In this document: one piece after another, positions 35,765-44,772 of the stretch | How positions within the stretch are numbered: the first letter of the stretch is position 1 | Layout of the letters: each line of letters starts with the position of its first letter | From: Sphingopyxis alaskensis RB2256 | GTDB lineage: Bacteria; Pseudomonadota; Alphaproteobacteria; Sphingomonadales; Sphingomonadaceae | DNA length: 64,000 nucleotides | Assembly: GCF_000013985.1 (NCBI RefSeq) | Contig: NC_008048.1 | Coordinates: 2,356,001 to 2,420,000, forward strand | Direction: 5' to 3' | Program-made: the position numbers and the translations under genes | The notes under the pieces: generated by a model | The model's input: the letters and a program-made list of their open reading frames with translations, nothing else | Told to the model about the DNA's origin: nothing | Databases searched by the model: none

Positions 35765-36673
35765 TCAGGGCGCCGTCCCCACCACCAGCATCGCCGCAAA
35801 CACCAGCAATCCGGCGAAGCGGTTGCTGCGGAACTTTGCCAGCGCATCCTCGCCCTTGGCAACGTCGAGCGTCACAACCTGTCCCGTCAGTTGCAACGCC
35901 GCCGGAATCAGCGCGACGAGCACCAGCGGGTCGGGGCGCACCGTCCACAGCGCGCCGCCCCAGAGCCCAAGCGCCGCAGCATAGCAGAGCGCGACCCCGG
36001 CCTTCACCTGCCCGCCCATCGCGCGCGCGCTCGATTTGACGCCGACGAGCATGTCGTCCTCGATGTCCTGAAGCGCATAGATGGTATCATAGCCGATCAC
36101 CCAGGCGATGCAGCCGGCATAAAGCAAAGGCAGCGCCATTCCCTGCACCCCGCCCACCGCGACCCAGGCGACGAGCGCGCCCCAGCTGAACACCAGCCCC
36201 AGCCACGCCTGCGGCCACCAGGTGATCCGCTTCATGAAGGGGTAGGCGGCGACGAGGATCAGGCTCGCCAATGCGACGATCTGCGCCGGGCGCGGCAGCT
36301 GGACGAGTACGAGCAGCCCGACGAGCGAGAGCAGCACCGCCCACAAAAGGGCATTCCGCACCGACACCGCCCCGCTCGCCACCGGCCGCGATGCAGTGCG
36401 CGCGACCTTCGCGTCGAAATCGCGGTCGACGATGTCGTTATAGACGCACCCCGCCCCGCGCATCGCAATCGCGCCAAGCAGGAACCACAGCAACAGCGGC
36501 CAGTGGCTGACCGCGCCGCCGCCGAGCGCGACGCCGAACGCGCACGGCCAGTACAGCAGCCACCAGCCGATCGGCCGGTCGAAACGCGCGAGCAGTGCAT
36601 AGGGCCGCGCCGCGGCGGGAAGCCATGCGACGAGGCCGCGAAGCTGGCTGTCGGGAGGATGGGTGGCGGTCAT
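35765..36673 (-). CDS. ubiA: 4-hydroxybenzoate polyprenyltransferase
   Basis: A 302-residue integral membrane enzyme that prenylates 4-hydroxybenzoate, the second step of ubiquinone synthesis. It has about eight hydrophobic helices and the two metal/diphosphate-binding motifs NDIVDRDFD (about 92-100) and DIEDDMLVG (about 210). WPCAFGVALGGG and RPVASGAVSVRNAL are typical. The ATG at 36673 is preferred over the more upstream in-frame start, which would add 60 Arg-rich residues. Confidence 0.95.
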   Translation of the reverse strand: MTATHPPDSQLRGLVAWLPAAARPYALLARFDRPIGWWLLYWPCAFGVALGGGAVSHWPLLLWFLLGAIAMRGAGCVYNDIVDRDFDAKVARTASRPVASGAVSVRNALLWAVLLSLVGLLVLVQLPRPAQIVALASLILVAAYPFMKRITWWPQAWLGLVFSWGALVAWVAVGGVQGMALPLLYAGCIAWVIGYDTIYALQDIEDDMLVGVKSSARAMGGQVKAGVALCYAAALGLWGGALWTVRPDPLVLVALIPAALQLTGQVVTLDVAKGEDALAKFRSNRFAGLLVFAAMLVVGTAP

Positions 36674-36719
36674 CGTTTCGCGCGCGATAGCAGGCGCGCG
36701 CCCGCGAATAAATGGCCGA

Positions 36720-37379
36720 TCAATCGCAGGCGGCGGGCGTGCCCGGTGCTTTGACGCCCGACAGGTCGCGCGCCTCGCGGATATTATAGGCGGCGGTCGA
36801 CCGGATGGTCTGCGGCCCCAGCCAGGCGCCGAACAGCAGCGGCTGATATTCATAGGTGACTTCGACGAACATGATCGCGGTGCCCGCCGCCGCCGTCACT
36901 TCGCGGCCCGCCGGCCCCATGCCGGGAAAATCGGTCCCCGTCGCGCCGGTGCCCTCGACGCCATAGGCCGAGGCGACCTCCAGATTGCCGAAACAGCGCT
37001 GCCATTTGATCGTCTGCCCGCCGTCGTTGTTGCGCTGGAGGCTGGACAGGATGATGCGGCCATTGTTCTCGAATCCCATCCCCGCCACCTGCCGCGCGGC
37101 GCCGGCGAACACCTCGTTGATGTCGACCTCGCGGATTTCCGGCTGGGTCAGGTTGCTGCCGGCGGCGATACGCGCGGCGTTGTCCGCGGTGTTGAGCCCC
37201 AGCTGGCTGACGCGCGTGTGCGCCAGCGTCAGATTGGCGATCTCCAGCCCGCCAAAGCCGACGAGGATCAGGAAGGGAATGGCGAACGCCATTTCGAGCA
37301 TCACCGCGGCGCGCGTGCTTTGGGTCAGCCGCCGCGCGGCGCCGCGCAACCGGCGGACGAAAGCGATCGGGCCGGTCAT
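36720..37379 (-). CDS. TadE-like minor pilin protein (second copy)
   Basis: A 219-residue TadE/TadF-type protein. After a basic N terminus (Arg-rich, about 1-22) it has the TadE helix with conserved Glu: AAVMLEMAFAIPFLILVGFGGLEIANL (about 27-53). The rest is a periplasmic domain with one Cys pair. It overlaps the upstream tad gene by 4 bases (ATGA at 37376-37379); an ATG two codons earlier is also possible. Part of a TadG-TadE-TadE operon for Flp/Tad pilus assembly. Confidence 0.8.
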   Translation of the reverse strand: MTGPIAFVRRLRGAARRLTQSTRAAVMLEMAFAIPFLILVGFGGLEIANLTLAHTRVSQLGLNTADNAARIAAGSNLTQPEIREVDINEVFAGAARQVAGMGFENNGRIILSSLQRNNDGGQTIKWQRCFGNLEVASAYGVEGTGATGTDFPGMGPAGREVTAAAGTAIMFVEVTYEYQPLLFGAWLGPQTIRSTAAYNIREARDLSGVKAPGTPAACD

Positions 37380-37957
37380 CCGCATATCTCCGGCTCGACC
37401 TCGCCGCCCGCGGCAAAGGGCTGGTTGCGCAGCAACGTCGTCGAACTCAGCGTCGTATGTTGCGGCTGCCCCAGCATTCGCCACACGGGCAGCACGCGGT
37501 CGAAGCGCATCGACACCGTATATTGGACGACGTCGTCGGCGCCGCCATTGCCCTGGCGGCCGCCGTCTTCCCAGCAATCATCGGGCGATGGGTCCTGGAT
37601 GCCATTGCCGTTCGAATCGACCCAGCGCAGCGGCCTGATATCGCTGTAATCGTCAAAAACACGGCGATTGAAGGTCACGGTGGCGCTCGCGAACACCTTT
37701 TGCACCTGCGCCTCGACCCGCGCGTCGAGCGCGCTCTGGTCGGCGGCGAAGCCCTCAAGCGTCGCATCGCGGCCGGCCTTGGCCACCACCCCCTGCAACA
37801 CCTGCTGCGCGTACATCTGCCAGCAATAATCGAAGATGCCGAGCAGGACGAGCAGAAACACCGGCGCGGTAAAGGCGAATTCGATGAAGGCGGTGCCGCG
37901 CTCGCTCGTCCGCAGGCGGCGGACCAGACGGCGCAAGGGCGCGTGCGCGCGGCTCAT
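37376..37957 (-). CDS. TadE-like minor pilin protein (first copy)
   Basis: A 193-residue TadE-family protein: basic N terminus, then GTAFIEFAFTAPVFLLVLLGIFDYCWQ with the conserved FIE glutamate (about 23-47). A DSNGNGIQDPSPDDC loop could bind Ca2+. Its start overlaps tadG by 4 bases and its stop overlaps the following tadE, so all three are tightly coupled. Confidence 0.82.
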   Translation of the reverse strand: MSRAHAPLRRLVRRLRTSERGTAFIEFAFTAPVFLLVLLGIFDYCWQMYAQQVLQGVVAKAGRDATLEGFAADQSALDARVEAQVQKVFASATVTFNRRVFDDYSDIRPLRWVDSNGNGIQDPSPDDCWEDGGRQGNGGADDVVQYTVSMRFDRVLPVWRMLGQPQHTTLSSTTLLRNQPFAAGGEVEPEICG

Positions 37958-39954
37958 TGCGCCAGCCTCAGCTTGGAAATCTGCCGCGCGATCGCCTGGA
38001 ACTGTTCGTTGAGTTCGGCGGCATTGTCGGCCTCGAACGCCTGGCCCGACGACGCGCAGTTGTTCAGGCTGTCGTTGCTGCCGACCCCGAAGGACACGAC
38101 CCAGATGGTGATCCCGCGCTGCCGCGCCGCCCGGCACAATTGCGTGAAGCGGTTATTGTGGCGGTCGCGCAGATCGCTGTCGCTCGTCCCGCCGACGCGG
38201 TGCATCAGAAACTCATAGCCCTGGAAGGTCAGATTACCCATGTTCGGCGCCATGGCGCCGTCGGTCATGAAGACGATATGGCGGCTGATCGGGCGATCGT
38301 TCGGCGCCGTCGCATTTTCGTCGGCGAACAGCCCGGTCGGCGACAACAGCCGCGCGCCCCAGACCATGCCGGCGTCGTGATAGGTGCCGCCCAGCGGTTG
38401 CAGCGACTGGACATAGGTGTTGAAGGTTGCGCGGTCGCTGGCCGTCATCGTCGTCAGCTTCATCGCTGCCGCCGGGCAGACGCCCCAGCCACTGCCCCAA
38501 TATTTGGAATAACGCTGCCAGCGACCGTTTGAACTCGTGTCCGACGTGATGTTCCGGGTGCCATCGCTGTTGAACACGTTGACCGTCATCGGATCGCTGC
38601 TGGACGGCGCATATTGGGGGTGGCGCGCGCGCGGAAAGGCGATCTCGGGGATCAGGATCCGCCATTGCGTATCGGCATCGGCGTCGGGCACCAGGTCGAT
38701 ATCCATGTCTAGCGCGTCCGACGGCGCGGTGTCGTCGGCGTCGAACGGGGTCGTTGCCCGTTCGATCAGGCACCCGCCCCAGTTATGGCTGATGCTGACT
38801 CCCGAATCGCCGGTGTCGGTGACGATCGCCGAACCGCTCTTCACCCCGCTGACGTCGAAAACGCGGTCCTCATAGGTGTATTTATTGTCGAAAACGTCGG
38901 TCTTCGTTTCGGTGACCGTCGTGGTATAGGTGCGCGTGAAATTGCCGTTGCGATACTGCCTGCGGCACCGGTTGCTGGACCAGACGTAACGATAGGTACG
39001 GAAGGTGTAGGTTTGAACGGTGTCATAGGTCGTGACGCGCGTGTCGCCGTCGACATATTGGCCCGTCTGGTTATAGTCCGGCGATCCGCTCGGAGACGGC
39101 GTGGTGTTTGCCGGCGGCGTCAGCGCCGCGCAGGCCGCGCTGTTGCTTGCCGGTACGGTGCCGTCATTGGTCCAGTTTGACGAATAGGTCGTCGGACTGT
39201 CGGTATAGTCGTCGCTCGTCTCGGTTCCCGTCTCGGTATAAACTTCGCGGAAAATGGGCGTCCGCGACGGCAGCGTGACCGTATCGGCCAACCACGCCGG
39301 ATTTTTCGCGAGAAGAATCTGGCCGACATTCGCGGTCGAACTATAGGGCACGACGCCAAAGCGCAGCCGCCCGTCGCCGACATCGGCGTTGGTCAGCGTG
39401 TCGAAAAAGTCCATCGTCGCGTCTTTGAGCGCGGTGATGCGGTTGACCGAGTCGCCCGCGTTGGTCTGCGCCATCGACCCGGTGACGTCGAGCACCAGCA
39501 TGACATCGACGTTCGAGATTTCGAGCTTTGCGGTGCAATCGGCCGACAGGCGGAACTCCTCCTTGCCGAACATGAACATCAGCTCGGTCGGCAGCACCGC
39601 CGAGGCCTGTCCCTCGACGTCGGAGGCATTGAGCGCACGCGACGAAAAGAGAATGCCCGTCGCGCCATATTTGGCTTCGGGGAAGTTGAAGTTGAACATC
39701 TTGTTCGCTTCGGCCTGCGCCGCTTCGTCATAGCTGGCGCCGCCCATCGCGCGGCGCCCGGCGAGCACGCCGGCATCGCAGGCCTGCTGCAAACGCAATT
39801 GCGTCATATAGGCGCGGCCGATGTCGACCGCCGAACCGACAAAGCCGATCACCGGGATGATCGCCGCGGCGGTCAGCATGAAGGCGTTGCCGCGCTGGTC
39901 GCTTATGAGCGATTTGGTGCCGGCGCACAGCCGGCTGATCCAGGTCCCTCGCAT
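37954..39954 (-). CDS. TadG-like pilus assembly protein with von Willebrand A domain
   Basis: A 666-residue protein. N-terminal TadG helix GNAFMLTAAAIIPVIGFVGSAVDIG (about 22-46), then a large extracytoplasmic part with a VWA domain: MIDAS motif LVLDVTGSMAQ near 155, later DGAMAPNMG near 565. A long Thr/Ser/Tyr-rich insert (about 260-360) is unusual. VWA-TadG proteins are proposed to act in pilus assembly or adhesion. It begins the operon; upstream lies a TTAC-N7-CTAA motif (40031-40045) weakly resembling a CtrA box. The cognate ATPase may be the cpaF at 58.7 kb. Confidence 0.85.
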   Translation of the reverse strand: MRGTWISRLCAGTKSLISDQRGNAFMLTAAAIIPVIGFVGSAVDIGRAYMTQLRLQQACDAGVLAGRRAMGGASYDEAAQAEANKMFNFNFPEAKYGATGILFSSRALNASDVEGQASAVLPTELMFMFGKEEFRLSADCTAKLEISNVDVMLVLDVTGSMAQTNAGDSVNRITALKDATMDFFDTLTNADVGDGRLRFGVVPYSSTANVGQILLAKNPAWLADTVTLPSRTPIFREVYTETGTETSDDYTDSPTTYSSNWTNDGTVPASNSAACAALTPPANTTPSPSGSPDYNQTGQYVDGDTRVTTYDTVQTYTFRTYRYVWSSNRCRRQYRNGNFTRTYTTTVTETKTDVFDNKYTYEDRVFDVSGVKSGSAIVTDTGDSGVSISHNWGGCLIERATTPFDADDTAPSDALDMDIDLVPDADADTQWRILIPEIAFPRARHPQYAPSSSDPMTVNVFNSDGTRNITSDTSSNGRWQRYSKYWGSGWGVCPAAAMKLTTMTASDRATFNTYVQSLQPLGGTYHDAGMVWGARLLSPTGLFADENATAPNDRPISRHIVFMTDGAMAPNMGNLTFQGYEFLMHRVGGTSDSDLRDRHNNRFTQLCRAARQRGITIWVVSFGVGSNDSLNNCASSGQAFEADNAAELNEQFQAIARQISKLRLAQ

Positions 39955-40157
39955 GGTCTAACCCCTCTTCGGCCCGCGACACTCCCCAACCGATGTGCCG
40001 CTGGTAAACTCGCACCTAGGGGGTGACTGCTTACCAAAATGCTAATCAGCGGCGCGCCAACCCCCCAGAATCCGGGCTTTTGACCCGGATCGGGACAGAT
40101 CGCCGCGCGTCGCGGCAAAAGATGCACACATGATCGCGCTCTGCTATCGCGCCCGCC

Positions 40158-40907
40158 ATGCCCGCGACTCCCGCCTGGCCGCCCGCCAGCACGCCCCGCC
40201 TGTTCATCGACCAGCCGCTCGGCGCCGGCAGTGCGCCCGTGATCGACGGCGCCGCGGCCCATTATCTGCTCGGCGTCATGCGGCTGAAGGCGGGCGATCC
40301 GGTGCTGCTCTTCGACAACCGCAGCGGGGAATGGCTTGCGGTCGTCGCCGACGCCGCCAAACGCTCGGTTACGCTGCGCATCGAACGCCACATGCGCGAC
40401 ATCGAGGCGGTGCCCGACCTCTGGCTCTGCTTCGCGCCGGTGAAAAAGGCGCGGCTCGACTGGATCATCGAAAAGGCGACCGAGCTCGGCGTCCGCCGCC
40501 TCCAGCCCGTGATGACCGAACGCACGATCGTCGAGCGCGTCAGGCGCGAGCGGCTGGAGGCGCAGATCATCGAGGCGTGCGAACAATGCGGCCGCACCGC
40601 GCTCCCCGCGCTTGCCGAGCCCGTCAAGCTGCCGCAGCTGCTGAAGGCCTGGCCGGCGGAGCGCGCGCTGCTCTTCGCCGACGAAGCGGGCGGCGTGCCG
40701 ATGGCGCGCCTCGCCGCTCCCGCCCCCGCCGCGATCCTCACCGGCCCCGAAGGCGGCTTCACCGACCGCGAGCGCGCGCTGCTGGCCGCGCATCCCGCGG
40801 TCCACCGCCTCGCCCTTGGCCCCCGCATCCTCCGCGCCGAAACCGCCGCCATCGCGGCCACCTCCCTGTGGATGGCGCAGCACGGCGACTGGACGGACGA
40901 AGCATAG
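40158..40907 (+). CDS. rsmE: 16S rRNA m3U1498 methyltransferase
   Basis: A 249-residue SPOUT-class methyltransferase. Conserved segments are HYLLGVMRLKAGD in the N-terminal PUA-like domain, KKARLDWIIEKATELGV, the knot motif ILTGPEGGFTDRE (about 193-205) and LGPRILRAETAAI (about 220-232). It modifies U1498 of 16S rRNA. No ribosome site precedes the ATG; a TATCGC box ends 8 bases upstream, so the transcript may be leaderless. Confidence 0.95.
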   Translation: MPATPAWPPASTPRLFIDQPLGAGSAPVIDGAAAHYLLGVMRLKAGDPVLLFDNRSGEWLAVVADAAKRSVTLRIERHMRDIEAVPDLWLCFAPVKKARLDWIIEKATELGVRRLQPVMTERTIVERVRRERLEAQIIEACEQCGRTALPALAEPVKLPQLLKAWPAERALLFADEAGGVPMARLAAPAPAAILTGPEGGFTDRERALLAAHPAVHRLALGPRILRAETAAIAATSLWMAQHGDWTDEA

Positions 40908-41002
40908 GCGGACGTGGCCAGACTGTCCCGCCCTCGCACGAAAATGGCTCCAGACTCCTTGCCTTAACCCGATATTAGCCATCCTGCGGCCATAGCGACG
41001 CC

Positions 41003-42985
41003 ATGCAACGGCGGGACCAGAGCCGATACCGCTGGCGTGGGGGCCAGTGTTTGCAGTCTGTGCGAGCCTGTATCATGCTCGTCTGGCTGGCGTTGACGTT
41101 TGCCAGCAATCCCGTCACCGCACAGACGACCACCAGCTACAGCACAACCACCACCGGCACGATCAGCGAAAGCGCGACGCCATGCTCCGCGCCGATGCTG
41201 CGCAGCTTCACCGTCGCAGCAAATGCCCAGGTCAGCGACGTCAACATCGGCGTCCAGTTCGCGCACACGTACCGCGGCGACATTCGCGCGACGCTGACCT
41301 CGCCCGCGGGCACCGTGGTCGACCTCATCACCAATGTCGGCGCCTCGGCGGACAATCTCAATGTCCTGTTCGACGACGGTGCGGCGGCGAGCATCACCAC
41401 GCACAACGCAAATGATTCGACCGCAACCGCCCCGCCCTATCAGCGGACCTTCGCCCCACAAGGCTCGCTTGCCGCATTCAACGGCCAGGCGTCGGGCGGG
41501 ACGTGGCAGCTTTCCATCTGCGATTCGCTGAACGGCGATGCCGGCACGTTCACCCGCGCCGACCTCACGCTCACCACCGTGCCGCTTTCGCCCTATGCCG
41601 ACCTGTCGCTCGCCAAGACGGTGAGCAATGCCGCCCCGGCATCGGGCGCGATCATCAATTATGTGCTGAGCGTCACCAATGCCGGCGCATCGACGCTGAC
41701 CGCGACGGGCGTGACGGTGCAGGACACGCTCCCCGCGGGCTTCGCCTTCACCGGCGCGTCGGGTTTCGGCAGTTACAACAGCACCACCGGCGTCTGGACC
41801 GTCGGCAGCGTGCCGCCGGGCGTGACACGCACCCTGACGATCAGCGGCACCGTCGCCGCGAGCGCGGGCGCGAGCGTGACCAACAGCGCCGAAATCGCCG
41901 CCTCCTCCGCCTTCGACCCCGATTCGACCCCCGGCAATGGCGCGGCGGGCGAGGACGATGGCGACAGCGCCAGTTTCACCGTGTCGGGCACGCGCGTCGC
42001 GGGCACGCCGCCCACGCTCGTCTGCCCGGTCGGCACGACGGCGCTCGACTGGGACACGATCGCCTGGAACGCGGGCACGACGAGCGCCAGCCCGCCGCTC
42101 ACCGCGATCGGTACCGCCAGCATCGGCATCGCGGTCAGCGGCGGCGTCTTCCTCAGCAACGCCACCTATGGCGGCCAGTCGCCGACGCGGCAGAATATCG
42201 TCACCGGCGGGCTGTCCCCGGCGCAATACTCGATCTTCCAGCTCGTCGATTTCACCAGCCAGGCGGGCAGCGTCGCCACGACGATCAGCCTGCCGACCGC
42301 GGTGCCCGGCGCGCAGTTCCGCCTCTTTGACGTCGATTATGCCGCGGGCCAGTTCGCCGACCGTGTCACCGTCACGGGCAGCTATAATGGCGCGCCCGTG
42401 ACGCCCATCCTCACTAACGGCACCGCCAATTATGTCATCGGCAACAGCGCCTATGGCGACGTGCTGTCGACCGACGCCAGCGGCAACGGCAATATCACCG
42501 TCACCTTCGCCGCGCCGGTCGACACGATCGTCATCGACTATGGCAGCCACGCCCTTGCCCCCGCCAATCCGGGGCAGCAGGGCATGGCGCTCCACGACAT
42601 CATCTTCTGCCGTCCGACCGCCAATCTCACGGTCGCCAAGACGAGCAGCATCGTCAGCGATCCGGTGGGCGGCGCCACCAATCCAAAGGCGATTCCCGGC
42701 GCGACGATGCGTTACTGCATTCTCGTCACCAACAATGGCAGCGGCACCGCGACCGCGATCAATATCGCCGACGCGCTGCCCGCGCGCACGACCTTCGTTC
42801 CCGGCTCGCTGCGCAGCGGCACGAGCTGCGCCGCCGCGACGACGGTCGAGGACGACAACGCCAGCGGCGGCGACGAAAGCGACCCTTTCGGCGCCTCGTT
42901 CGCGGGCAGCGCGATCGCCGCGAGCACAGCCACACTCGCCCCCGGCGGCGCGATGGCGATCGCTTTCACCGTCACGATCGACTGA
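41003..42985 (+). CDS. secreted P-domain plus DUF11 repeat protein, function unknown
   Basis: A 660-residue exported protein. Signal: basic start, then MLVWLALTFASNPVTAQ (a start at 41075 would leave just this core). Residues about 45-195 match a proprotein-convertase P (homo B) domain: FAHTYRGDIRATLTSPAGT and GGTWQLSICDSLNGDAGTF. Two DUF11 beta-sandwich repeats follow (ADLSLAKTVSNAAP... about 205; ANLTVAKTSS... about 545), separated by a ~200-residue region found only here by eye. Thr/Ser/Gly/Ala rich, low Lys. No protease domain, membrane anchor or sorting motif is seen at the C terminus. It sits between rsmE and gshA, which are commonly adjacent in sphingomonads, so it may be an insertion. 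Adhesin-like role is a guess. Confidence 0.7.
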   Translation: MQRRDQSRYRWRGGQCLQSVRACIMLVWLALTFASNPVTAQTTTSYSTTTTGTISESATPCSAPMLRSFTVAANAQVSDVNIGVQFAHTYRGDIRATLTSPAGTVVDLITNVGASADNLNVLFDDGAAASITTHNANDSTATAPPYQRTFAPQGSLAAFNGQASGGTWQLSICDSLNGDAGTFTRADLTLTTVPLSPYADLSLAKTVSNAAPASGAIINYVLSVTNAGASTLTATGVTVQDTLPAGFAFTGASGFGSYNSTTGVWTVGSVPPGVTRTLTISGTVAASAGASVTNSAEIAASSAFDPDSTPGNGAAGEDDGDSASFTVSGTRVAGTPPTLVCPVGTTALDWDTIAWNAGTTSASPPLTAIGTASIGIAVSGGVFLSNATYGGQSPTRQNIVTGGLSPAQYSIFQLVDFTSQAGSVATTISLPTAVPGAQFRLFDVDYAAGQFADRVTVTGSYNGAPVTPILTNGTANYVIGNSAYGDVLSTDASGNGNITVTFAAPVDTIVIDYGSHALAPANPGQQGMALHDIIFCRPTANLTVAKTSSIVSDPVGGATNPKAIPGATMRYCILVTNNGSGTATAINIADALPARTTFVPGSLRSGTSCAAATTVEDDNASGGDESDPFGASFAGSAIAASTATLAPGGAMAIAFTVTID

Positions 42986-43033
42986 TCGCACGGCCCCGAT
43001 TGCATTCTATACCGGATAGTCTAAATGCGCGAA

Positions 43034-44407
43034 ATGAGCACGCGCACCGCTTCGGACCGCCACGATCCCGTCATCGAACATCGCGACCAGCTTGCGGCCC
43101 CCATGGCCGACGGCGAAAAGCCCAAGGAGCGCTGGCGCATCGGCACCGAGCATGAAAAGTTCGTCTACCGTGTGAGCGATCACCGCGCGCCCTCCTATGA
43201 CGAACCCGGCGGCATCCACGACCTCCTGATGGCGCTCACCCGCTTCGGCTGGGAGCCGGTGATCGAGGGCGGCAAGGTCATCGCGCTGGCGGGCAGCGAC
43301 GGCACCGTCAGCCTCGAACCCGCGGGGCAACTCGAACTCTCGGGCGCCCCGCTCGAAAATCTGCACCAGACCTGCGCCGAAACCGGCCGCCATCTGAAGC
43401 AGGTGAAGGAAGTCGGCGCCGAACTCGGGCTCGGCTTCCTTGGGCTCGGCATGTGGCCCGACAAGAGGCGCGACGAGCTGCCGATCATGCCCAAGGGGCG
43501 CTACCGGATCATGCTCGATCATATGCCGCGCGTCGGCAGCCTCGGCCTCGACATGATGCTGCGCACCTGCACAATCCAGACCAACCTCGACTATGCGAGC
43601 GAAGCCGACATGGTGCAGAAGTTCCGCGTGTCGCTCGCGCTCCAGCCGCTCGCGACCGCGCTCTTCGCCTCGTCGCCCTTCACCGAGGGTCGGCCCAACG
43701 GCTATCTGTCGTACCGCAGCCATATCTGGACCGACACCGACCCCGCGCGCACCGGAATGCTGCCCTTCGTCTTCGAGGATGGTTTCGGCTACGACCGCTA
43801 TGTCGACTATATGCTCGACGTGCCGATGTATTTCGTCTTCCGCGACGGCCAATATATCGACGCCGCCGGCCAGAGCTTCCGCGACTTTCTGAAGGGCGAG
43901 CTGCCGGCGCTCCCCGGCGAACTGCCGCGCCTGTCCGACTGGACCGACCATCTCTCGACCGCCTTTCCCGAAGTGCGGCTCAAAAGCTTCCTCGAAATGC
44001 GCGGCGCCGACGGCGGCCCGTGGAACCGCATCTGCGCGCTTCCGGCGCTGTGGGTCGGCCTCCTCTACGACCAGGACGCACTCGACGCCGCCTGGGATCT
44101 CGTCAAGGGGTGGAGCATCGCCGAGCAACAGGCGCTGCGCGACGCAGTGCCGCGCGAAGGGCTCGACGCGCCCGCGCCCGGCGGCGGCACGGTGGGGCAA
44201 TTGGCGCACCGCGTGCTCGACATCGCCGCCGCGGGCCTCGCCGCGCGCGGCGAGGTCAATTCGATGGGCGACAATGAAGTCGGTTTCCTCGAACCGCTGC
44301 GCCGCATCGCGAAAAGCGGCAGATCCCCCGCGCACGACCTGCTCGACCGCTACGAGGATGCGTGGGGCCACGACCTCTCCCGAATCTACGACGAGCTGAG
44401 CTTCTGA
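43034..44407 (+). CDS. gshA: glutamate-cysteine ligase, class 2 (plant type)
   Basis: A 457-residue enzyme (460 if the ATG at 43025 is used) that makes gamma-glutamylcysteine, the first step of glutathione synthesis. It has RIGTEHEKFVY (substrate/ATP Glu), SLEPAGQLELSGAP, GLGMWPDKRRDELPIMPKGRY and FLEMRGADGG, all features of the plant/proteobacterial GCS2 family. Glutathione synthetase is not in the window. Confidence 0.95.
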   Translation: MSTRTASDRHDPVIEHRDQLAAPMADGEKPKERWRIGTEHEKFVYRVSDHRAPSYDEPGGIHDLLMALTRFGWEPVIEGGKVIALAGSDGTVSLEPAGQLELSGAPLENLHQTCAETGRHLKQVKEVGAELGLGFLGLGMWPDKRRDELPIMPKGRYRIMLDHMPRVGSLGLDMMLRTCTIQTNLDYASEADMVQKFRVSLALQPLATALFASSPFTEGRPNGYLSYRSHIWTDTDPARTGMLPFVFEDGFGYDRYVDYMLDVPMYFVFRDGQYIDAAGQSFRDFLKGELPALPGELPRLSDWTDHLSTAFPEVRLKSFLEMRGADGGPWNRICALPALWVGLLYDQDALDAAWDLVKGWSIAEQQALRDAVPREGLDAPAPGGGTVGQLAHRVLDIAAAGLAARGEVNSMGDNEVGFLEPLRRIAKSGRSPAHDLLDRYEDAWGHDLSRIYDELSF

Positions 44408-44772
44408 CGATCGGGCGGTCGATGGGTATCCGGCGACGCGCCCGTCGCAGCGCTTCCCCGAAGCGCGACCGTCCTTCTGCCGACCGCTTCCATCACGACC
44501 GCGCCAGCAAGCTCGATTACGGTGCTTGCGCGCTCAAGCCGCGCGGTTGCGCGGGGGCTGACGCAGCCCAGAAGCTCCGAAAGATGGCCAAGATCATCCC
44601 CACGCCGCAACCCGCCGTGGCTTGAAGCGCGCGCAACCGCACTCGCACGCGCCGTCGCGCTCCCTCCGCTTCTGCCAAATGCGGTCCTTTCCAGCAGAAT
44701 CGACCGTTAGCCGCCATCGCCGCCCTCGGTGCTTTCCTATTTTCCCCGCGCGCCTATATCCTTGCCCGACCC
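44408..44772. other. 365-base intergenic region, no gene recognised
   Basis: No frame here has a plausible start, conserved motif or normal codon pattern. The stretch includes an A+T-richer piece (44700-44760) with a TATATC box just before priA and a CCGTTAGCCGCCATCG string similar to CCGCTAACGACCG near 26440. It may be a decayed gene or hold priA control sequences. Confidence 0.5.

Noticed and set aside
40964..42991. Long frame antisense to the P-domain/DUF11 protein
   Set aside because: Arg/Gly/Ala-rich with no signal or domain; sense frame has clear repeats.
44408..44772. Small genes in the gshA-priA gap
   Set aside because: Frames have no ribosome sites or recognisable similarity.
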